This document shows, one piece after another, positions 6,215 to 12,217 of a stretch of 15,197 nucleotides of DNA; position 1 is the stretch's first letter, and every line of letters begins with the position of its first letter. A model generated the notes under the pieces. That model searched no databases. It saw only the letters and a list, made by a program, of their open reading frames with translations, and was not told the origin of the DNA. Origin of the DNA: JAWXCH01 sp034440595 (GTDB lineage Bacteria > Planctomycetota > Planctomycetia > Pirellulales > JALHPA01); assembly GCA_034440595.1 (NCBI GenBank), contig JAWXCH010000378.1, positions 1 to 15,197 of the forward strand. Reading direction: 5' to 3'. The position numbers and the translations under genes were made by a program.

Positions 6215-9200
6215 TCAATCCACGAACATGACTTCATTGGATAAGAGCAGCACATGCGCCAACTGTGCCAGCGGCGACAGTTCACGCGGTTTAGTAAAGT
6301 CGGCCTCGCTGTTCCAGCTTAACAGCTTACCTGTCCCGGACTGCTTCAGCGAGAGTTGCTTGATCGAAATGGACCAATCAAAGTTGTCATGGATGGCGAC
6401 TTTTTCTTTATTGGCCTCGTCATGCTTTCCTTCGCCAGAATCGGTGACAAAGTCAATTGTATCCCCAGGTTCCACCTCCAGCGACTCAACGGCCAGCTTC
6501 ACCTGCCGGTCGTTGACGATATCCGAGCGAACAACTCCCAGCCGGCTGGAGACAATCCAACAACGCACGCCATCCACATCCTTTGGCTTGTGACGAACTT
6601 CGGACTGAATGGAGATCGTCCCCGCGGTTGTAGCAGTCCAGCGTCGAATAACGGCCAGATGCTTAATCACACTTACAATGCCTCCTGTAGCGTTGAGCGA
6701 GACCTGGCCAACTTGCGGGTCAGGAAACGCCGCGCTGGCCTGCCAGGCCTGACCCGTGAAATGGGGCAGCAATTGAAAGGAGCCAAGCTTCCCTTTTTTG
6801 ACGTCAAATTCACCGTGGCCGTAGGACCACGCCTGTCGCCTTGACTCCTCGAGCAAAAACGCCGGTGCCTGCTCGGTTTTCTCAGCTTCCGTCAAGAAAT
6901 CAGTGGCGGCGCTGAGTTCATCCCCCGTCGGATCACGACGCAGGATTTGGCTGTATAGTCGTTTTGCACACGCCTCTGGCTGATCGCAGATCTCGGCCGG
7001 AATCGATTTCGCCAGAAACTTCGCGCGGTTGGCAACAAATGGGCTGTTCATAAAGAACAACGCCTGTTGAGGGATGGTCGATTCCGCACGGTGCGGGGTA
7101 TGCAAATCCGGATTGGCAAAATCAAAGACGCTCATGATCGTTGGCAAAAACTGTCGATCGACGGTGGTGTAAACCGTGCGCCGCGTCGATTCCAAATCCA
7201 CTCCCCGACCGGTCATCGTCAAATCCAGTTCACCGGAAAGCGTGAGCAGCGAATCACGGAACTGTTCAAAGTTGAGTCGCCGCGCGTTCATGCGCCACAG
7301 CAGCTTGTTCTCGGGGTCCAGCGTGCTAGCGGATTGCCGCGTTGCCTCGTCCGTTGGCCCGCGCGAGCTTTGCCGATAGGCGGTGGAGAGCATGATCTGG
7401 CGGTGCAACAGCTTGGTGCTCCAGCCATTCTGCATGAACTGCGCACTCAACCAATCCAGCAACTCAGGGTGGCTGGGTGGCGAAGCACGGGTGCCAAAAT
7501 CGCTCGGCGTGGTTACCAGTCCACTGCCAAAGTGATGCTCCCAAACGCGATTGACCCATACTCGCGATGTGAGCGGATTCTCAGTCGAGATAATCTCCTG
7601 GGCCAGTTCCAATCGACCGCTGCCAGTCTTGAATGGACCTTGATCGGGCTTGCTCAACACTTCCAGCCAACGGCGCGGAATGATCTCACCTTTGTTTTCT
7701 GGGTTGCCACGGCGAAACACCTGCGGCTCGATGATAGTCTGGCGATCGACCAATACAACCGCATGCGGGATCACGCTGGCCGCTCCCAGTATCCATCGGT
7801 CAACTTCGGATTGCAAATTCCATAGCGCAACGACTGTCCCTGTGTCCCAATGAAACTCGGTGTTGACGACCCCTTCGAGTGGAATCACGCAGGGAGAATC
7901 GATTCCATATAAGACCTGACGGAGTGCTTCATCGTCAGGGTCGGGCAAGGCAGTCGGAATCGGTTGCTTTGCTTGTTTTGCCGCTTCGCAGTTTTTAATC
8001 CAAAGCTGGTCGATTTCGGTTAGGACTTTGGCGTAGCGCTCGGCGACTTCGGCAGGGGACGCGGGCGCAGTTTCAAACGCGGCGGCGATACGGCGATTTG
8101 ATTTAGTAGACTGGTTGCGGAGTTGTCCGGTGACCGGTATTGCTGAGACGGAGAAGTCGCTTGCCGAAAGTTTGGCGTACTGATGCCAATGTGCAAACAC
8201 AGGATTATTGATTTGCCGCTTCAGGTAAATCTCCCAACGGCGAACGATGCCGGGCAGGATATCGTCTGGCCCGGTGATCTGGCTGAAGACCAGTTCCGGA
8301 TACTTATCTAGCTCGCGCTGAGCATTGAGATAGGTGACCAGATTCTTCCGAATTCGCTCGGCGGTTTGCTTGGAATTATTGGCCAGCCCCTCGGCCAGTT
8401 TCTGTTGCCGTTCCTTGAGACCCGCGGTAATTTTATCATCTGGTTGGGCGACACCAGGACGAACCGGAATCGGCAGTTGTTTCTCTTCGCAATTTTGAAA
8501 GATACCATAGAGCGAGTAGTAATCGGTCGTCGGTATTGGATCGAACTTATGGTCATGGCAGCGAGCGCAGCCCACCGTCAGCCCTAGCATCCCGCGTGTG
8601 ACCACGTCGATCCGGTCATCGTAGAAGTCTGGCGCAACGCCCAAGAATCGCCGATTGAGTGTCAGAAACCCCATGGCCGCCAAGTGCTCTGGTTTATCCT
8701 TCGCAGATTGATCGGCGGCAAGCTGATACAGCAAAAACTGATCGTACGGCAGATCCTCATTGAACGAACGAATCACCCAGTCGCGATAATGCGAGGAGTT
8801 GACAAAGAACCGTTCTTCTCGCCCGTAGACGTAACCTTTGGTATCGGAATACCTGGCCACGTCCAACCAATAGCGTCCCCATTGTTCGCCGTATCGCGGC
8901 GACTCGAGCAAGCGGTCAATCAGCTTCTCATAAGCGTTGTATGACTTATCGTTGACGAAATCAGCGATCTCCTGCGTGGTCGGCGGCAGCCCGGTCAGAT
9001 CGAACGTGGCGCGACGAATGAGCGTGCGACGATCAGCCTCCGGCGAGTAACTCAGGTTGTTCTGATCGAGTTTCTGCAGAATGAACGCATCGATCGGATT
9101 GCGAAATAACTCCGCCTGCTTCACCGCCGGAATCGGTGGAAATTTGATGGGCTGAAAAGCCCAGTGGGTCTTTCTCGAGTCGCCTATCTTGGAAGCTGGC

Positions 9201-9682
9201 GAGGGAGAAGTTGCGGGCCAGGGTGCGCCCAGCTCGATCCAGTGGCGCAGGATTTTGACTTGCTCGGCAGAAAGAGGTTCCCCCGATTTTTCCGGTGGCA
9301 TGCGCGTCGATTCGTCATCCGACGTGATTCGCGAAATGAGTTCGCTTTCATCCGGTTTTCCGGCGACCAAGATAGGGCCGCTTTCCCCCCCTTTGTGCAT
9401 CGCCGCGGCGGAATCTAAGCGAAGAGAGGCCCATTGTTTTTTCTCGCCATGACAGGCCATGCACCGTTCGGCCAATAGCGGGCGAACTTTGGATTCAAAG
9501 AAGTCGGCATGCTCGGCGCTGACGCTTTCTGCCCCCTGCACAATCGTAGGCCCGCCAGTAATGCACCAAACTGCCATGCACCAGCAGACCCAGCTCAAAG
9601 TGAACTGGACTCGACAAGCCAGAGAGCGACGGATCGTGTTGGCTTGTCGATGGTGCATGAGGGGAGACTCCGACTGGTGCAT
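6215..9682 (-). CDS. Secreted PSCyt1/PSCyt2(DUF1549)/PSD1(DUF1553) protein
   Basis: 1155 residues. A signal peptide (hydrophobic 26-43, likely cleavage near VQGAES, 48-53) is followed by a PSCyt1 domain with a c-type haem motif C74-MA-C77-H78 and a possible axial Met in RMPPE (128). Then come PSCyt2/DUF1549 (about 195-400: RRATFDLTGLPPT, YWLDVARYSD, and a second CARCH at 372-376) and DUF1553 (about 690-930: ENPLTSRVWVNRVW, SDFG, HPELLDWL, LSTAYRQSS, FDFANPD). A beta-rich C-terminal module follows (WTATTAGTISIQSEV, VRCWIVSSRLG, GDTIDFVTDSG). These are envelope-located multidomain proteins, possibly electron transfer or glycan degradation; their reaction is unproven. An alternative start at 9658 has GGAG 9 nt upstream and a cleaner signal peptide, so it may be the true one. 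It is co-directional with the dehydratase gene, 155 bp away. Confidence 0.92.
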   Translation of the reverse strand: MHQSESPLMHHRQANTIRRSLACRVQFTLSWVCWCMAVWCITGGPTIVQGAESVSAEHADFFESKVRPLLAERCMACHGEKKQWASLRLDSAAAMHKGGESGPILVAGKPDESELISRITSDDESTRMPPEKSGEPLSAEQVKILRHWIELGAPWPATSPSPASKIGDSRKTHWAFQPIKFPPIPAVKQAELFRNPIDAFILQKLDQNNLSYSPEADRRTLIRRATFDLTGLPPTTQEIADFVNDKSYNAYEKLIDRLLESPRYGEQWGRYWLDVARYSDTKGYVYGREERFFVNSSHYRDWVIRSFNEDLPYDQFLLYQLAADQSAKDKPEHLAAMGFLTLNRRFLGVAPDFYDDRIDVVTRGMLGLTVGCARCHDHKFDPIPTTDYYSLYGIFQNCEEKQLPIPVRPGVAQPDDKITAGLKERQQKLAEGLANNSKQTAERIRKNLVTYLNAQRELDKYPELVFSQITGPDDILPGIVRRWEIYLKRQINNPVFAHWHQYAKLSASDFSVSAIPVTGQLRNQSTKSNRRIAAAFETAPASPAEVAERYAKVLTEIDQLWIKNCEAAKQAKQPIPTALPDPDDEALRQVLYGIDSPCVIPLEGVVNTEFHWDTGTVVALWNLQSEVDRWILGAASVIPHAVVLVDRQTIIEPQVFRRGNPENKGEIIPRRWLEVLSKPDQGPFKTGSGRLELAQEIISTENPLTSRVWVNRVWEHHFGSGLVTTPSDFGTRASPPSHPELLDWLSAQFMQNGWSTKLLHRQIMLSTAYRQSSRGPTDEATRQSASTLDPENKLLWRMNARRLNFEQFRDSLLTLSGELDLTMTGRGVDLESTRRTVYTTVDRQFLPTIMSVFDFANPDLHTPHRAESTIPQQALFFMNSPFVANRAKFLAKSIPAEICDQPEACAKRLYSQILRRDPTGDELSAATDFLTEAEKTEQAPAFLLEESRRQAWSYGHGEFDVKKGKLGSFQLLPHFTGQAWQASAAFPDPQVGQVSLNATGGIVSVIKHLAVIRRWTATTAGTISIQSEVRHKPKDVDGVRCWIVSSRLGVVRSDIVNDRQVKLAVESLEVEPGDTIDFVTDSGEGKHDEANKEKVAIHDNFDWSISIKQLSLKQSGTGKLLSWNSEADFTKPRELSPLAQLAHVLLLSNEVMFVD

Positions 9683-9701
9683 ACGGCATAAGTTCGGGTG
9701 C

Positions 9702-9724
9702 CACTGCTGGCTTGCCCAGCAGTG
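9702..9724. repeat. REP-like palindrome upstream of the DUF1553 gene
   Basis: CACTGCTGG (9702-9710) and CCAGCAGTG (9716-9724) form a perfect 9-bp stem with a 5-nt loop. It lies 20 bp upstream of the DUF1553 start, between two co-directional genes. From memory, palindromes of this kind (CACTGCTGG...CCAGCAGTGGCACC) recur between genes in related planctomycetes, which would make it a dispersed REP-type repeat. Only one copy is in this window. No U-tract follows, so it is not a standard terminator. Confidence 0.6.
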
Positions 9725-9837
9725 TTAGGAAACCGCAATACTCAATTCAAGGGCCAATGCAGTGCTGGCCTTTGCCATCGAAATTCTATTGGGACAAAAG
9801 CGTAATCTGGCACTGCACAGTTAATGCGATCCGCGAA

Positions 9838-11022
9838 CTACTTCTGTTCTGAATAAACAGGCTTGGAAACAGCCGCCTTGCCGTTGACCCGGCCGCGAGT
9901 TTCCCGTCCTGATTCATCAACAAGGTGGGCTTTTACAAAGTCTTCATTCAAGGTTACCCCTAGCCCCGGCCTGTCTGGGACGGTGATCCAACCGTCGACT
10001 GCCTGGATCTTTTCGTGCGTTAATTCATGGCGCAATGGGGAATCTTCCACGCAATCTTCAAACAGGAAGGTGTCTCGGCAGGTGCTCAGCCAGTGCAAAC
10101 TGGCCGCAGCGGTAACCGGGCTGGTGTAGCAGTGATTGCAAAGTCTGGCTCCGATCTCCTGCACCCTTTCCTTAATATAGTTGCCGTCGGTAAAGCCATT
10201 ACGAGCCAAATCGACCTGATAGACGTCCAATGCGTTGGCTTCAATCAGCCGTCGCCACGACTCGCGACCACATTCCTCTTCGCCAGCAGCGATTGGAACT
10301 GGGGATCGATCGCGCAACCAGCGGTAACCATCCACATCGTCCGGGCGAAGCGGCTCTTCCAGCCATTCGATATTGAACTGCTGAAAGGCCTCGGCACGTC
10401 GCAACGCCGTACGGGCATCCCACACGCAACCGGCATCGATCAAGACGGTGCCATCGCCGATTCCGGCGCGCGCTCCGCGAACCAGATCGATATCGAGCGC
10501 TTCGTTCTGCCCCATCGGTTCCCAGCCGAACTTGATCGCTTTGTAGCCCGCAGCTCGCCAACGTTCAGCAATCTTCTGTGTCTCAGATCCATCGCGTCCA
10601 AACAGGATCGAGGCGTATGCCAGTATCTTGTCGTGCTGCTTGCCCCCCAGTAGCCGGTGAATCGGCTCGTTATAGTGCTTGCCCTTAATATCCCATAGCG
10701 CCATATCAATGGCCGCCATGGCAGTAATCGTCACGCCGGAGCGACCGAAGTAGAGCGTCTTGCGATGCATCTTCTGCCAGAGCCGCTCGGTTTCGAGCGG
10801 GTTCTCGCCGATCAGGATCTCGCGCAGGCCACAGGCAATATTGTGACTGAAAGGCGCATCAATGATCGCTTTGACCACTTCTGGCTGCGAATCCGCTTCA
10901 CCGATTCCTTCGAGCCCGCTATCAGTGCGAATTCGGACAAGAACCGCATCTTGACTACTAGCCGTTTTCTGTTCGACGGATGGAATCCGGAGCAGCTGGC
11001 AGACTACTTCGGTGATCTTCAT
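9838..11022 (-). CDS. Mandelate racemase/muconate lactonizing (enolase superfamily) sugar-acid dehydratase
   Basis: 394 residues from the chosen start. It has the enolase-superfamily N-terminal cap (GVTITAMAAIDMALWDIKGK, 97-115) and barrel. Catalytic residues of the mandelate-racemase subgroup are visible: KAIKFGW (K161 and K164), metal ligands D196 (LIDAGCVWD), E222 (EWLEEPL) and E248 (IAAGEEE), and the Asp-His dyad D271 (YQVDLARNG) and H297 (CNHCYTS). Such enzymes remove water from acid sugars (rhamnonate, fuconate and similar); the substrate here is not decidable. MKITEVVCQ is the usual family start. An upstream in-frame TTG (11055) would add 11 residues but lies above the TATAAT box, so it is unlikely. 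There is no SD. It is divergent from the GntR gene and leads the DUF1553-DUF1501 series on the same strand. Confidence 0.9.
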   Translation of the reverse strand: MKITEVVCQLLRIPSVEQKTASSQDAVLVRIRTDSGLEGIGEADSQPEVVKAIIDAPFSHNIACGLREILIGENPLETERLWQKMHRKTLYFGRSGVTITAMAAIDMALWDIKGKHYNEPIHRLLGGKQHDKILAYASILFGRDGSETQKIAERWRAAGYKAIKFGWEPMGQNEALDIDLVRGARAGIGDGTVLIDAGCVWDARTALRRAEAFQQFNIEWLEEPLRPDDVDGYRWLRDRSPVPIAAGEEECGRESWRRLIEANALDVYQVDLARNGFTDGNYIKERVQEIGARLCNHCYTSPVTAAASLHWLSTCRDTFLFEDCVEDSPLRHELTHEKIQAVDGWITVPDRPGLGVTLNEDFVKAHLVDESGRETRGRVNGKAAVSKPVYSEQK

Positions 11023-11026
11023 GGAT

Positions 11027-11032
11027 ATTATA
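11027..11032 (-). promoter_or_regulatory. TATAAT box 4 nt before the dehydratase ATG
   Basis: A perfect -10 box (11032-11027) ends four bases upstream of the ATG at 11022. Transcription would begin at or next to the start codon. The -35 region is weak (TTGCTC at 17-bp spacing). Together with the lack of an SD this suggests a leaderless mRNA, but a chance AT-rich match cannot be excluded. Confidence 0.4.
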
Positions 11033-11055
11033 TATTGGTCAGAGTTTACGAGCAA

Positions 11056-11437
11056 AAAGTGAATAAAGTGCCAGTGTAATGCGATAACAGTCAGGATGGT
11101 CCCTGGACTGCGCGAATTAGGGAAGAGACTGGCAAATAACAGTAACGAGGCGGGTTATCTAAAACGTCGGAACTCGCGTTGGCCACGAGGCGACGTGCAT
11201 TGTATGCTAGTAGTAGGGGTAAGCAGCTAGTGCTGGGAGAAAAAGGTTGGTATCGTGGGTGCGTCTCAGTTGTAGTTGTGATTCCCGGGCGGGAGCGCAA
11301 GCTGATATACAATATACAATCACCGGGGTTCTCATTGCAAGCCCCTCCACGTATAACTCTACTGATTCGCTTGACAATTCGCCACTTAAATTGGACCATC
11401 CCTGAAAATTCGTGGACTATTTCCTGAAACAAACCAA
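11056..11437. promoter_or_regulatory. Divergent control region between the dehydratase and GntR genes
   Basis: About 380 bp without a gene. It holds a tandem heptamer ATACAAT-ATACAAT (11307-11320), an interrupted GGGGTT/AAGCCCC dyad near 11325-11345, and a TTGACA box at 11371-11376 reading toward the GntR gene without a good -10. It also holds two inverted copies of GGATGGTCC (11094-11102 plus, 11402-11394 minus, the latter with one base variation next to it). A GntR protein would be expected to bind here. The tandem heptamer and the two GGTCC sites are the candidates, and neither is proven. Confidence 0.35.
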
Positions 11438-12064
11438 ATGAACGCTCCCACGCCCCTTGTCTTCAGCCTCAAAGAGCAGATTGTCGAGCGTCTTCGGATC
11501 GACGTCCTCTGTGGGCGTTTGTCGGAAGGCGAGCCACTCAGCGAACTGCGCCTGGTCGAGCAATTTGGTGTCAGCCGCACCCCGATCCGCGAAGCCTTGC
11601 AGCAACTGACCCACGAAGGACTCCTGGAAGGGCGTCCCAATGCAGGGGTCAAAGTCGCCCATCGTCCCGCAGATTCGATCCGCGAGTTGGTAGTACCGAT
11701 CCGCCGCAGTGTGGAGGTATTTGCGCTCAGGTCGTTCTACAACAACCTGAAAGAGGACGAGATTCGCGTTTGGGATGAAATCCTGGAGAATTTGAAGCGC
11801 GCATGCGAAGATCGCGACTTTACCCGCATTGCCGAGCATGACATTGAATTTCATCGTGCGATCGTCCGCCGTGCCACGCAGCGTGACCTGGACGCAATTT
11901 GGATGGCATTAGTCGCTCGGGTCCGATCTCATTTCTGGCAGACGCAGTGCTGCAACTACGACGACCCGATCGAAATCTACGAAGAGCATCGCAAGATCGT
12001 TGAGTCCTTCCGTGCCGGTGATCTTGAAAAGGCGGTCGCATTACTCGAGGCGAATATCAACTAG
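11438..12064 (+). CDS. GntR-family regulator, FadR/FCD subfamily
   Basis: 208 residues. The N-terminal winged helix (about 8-75) has the family hallmarks: EQIVERLRIDVLCGRL, then LSELRLVEQFGVSRTPIREALQQLTHEGLLE. The C-terminal FCD ligand domain is all-helical with the metal or ligand residues D135 and H139 (EHDIEFH), H165 (RSHFW) and H184 (EEHRKIVESF). Such proteins bind organic acids and are mostly repressors released by the effector. It is slightly short at the C-terminus compared with the usual 220-240 residues. It has no clear SD. It is divergent from the dehydratase gene and upstream of the hydrolase fusion, so it probably controls both sides; this is inferred from position. Confidence 0.92.
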   Translation: MNAPTPLVFSLKEQIVERLRIDVLCGRLSEGEPLSELRLVEQFGVSRTPIREALQQLTHEGLLEGRPNAGVKVAHRPADSIRELVVPIRRSVEVFALRSFYNNLKEDEIRVWDEILENLKRACEDRDFTRIAEHDIEFHRAIVRRATQRDLDAIWMALVARVRSHFWQTQCCNYDDPIEIYEEHRKIVESFRAGDLEKAVALLEANIN

Positions 12065-12175
12065 TTTGCTTTCAGTCGAACGGCACGCCGACCGCTGTAT
12101 CTGATTCGGCCCGCTGGCGAATTCTCTGCGGCTGCGCCTACTTTTTGCTTGCGATCATCTTGTTCGGCGTCGTAA
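12065..12175. other. Gap between the GntR gene and the hydrolase fusion
   Basis: About 110 bp of GC-rich spacer without a clear terminator for the GntR gene. The two genes are co-directional and may be joined in one transcript or separated by a promoter I cannot identify. Confidence 0.35.
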
Positions 12176-12210
12176 AATCAAGACTCCGCTCGCGAGCCTT
12201 CCTCTTGATT
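12176..12210. promoter_or_regulatory. Three-part symmetric dyad just upstream of the hydrolase-fusion start
   Basis: AATCAAGA (12176-12183) and TCTTGATT (12203-12210) are perfect 8-bp inverted arms, and exactly between them lies the 10-bp palindrome GCTCGCGAGC (12188-12197), flanked by 4 and 5 bp. The right arm ends 7 bp before the ATG at 12218. As DNA it suits an operator for a dimeric regulator. As RNA it would form a hairpin over the translation start region. No SD is present in this gap. Confidence 0.55.
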
Positions 12211-12217
12211 CACGGCC

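Noticed and set aside
11094..11402. MITE bounded by the inverted GGATGGTCC copies
   Set aside because: The matching ends are only about 9-12 bp with an indel, there is no target duplication, and the copies fit regulator sites equally well.
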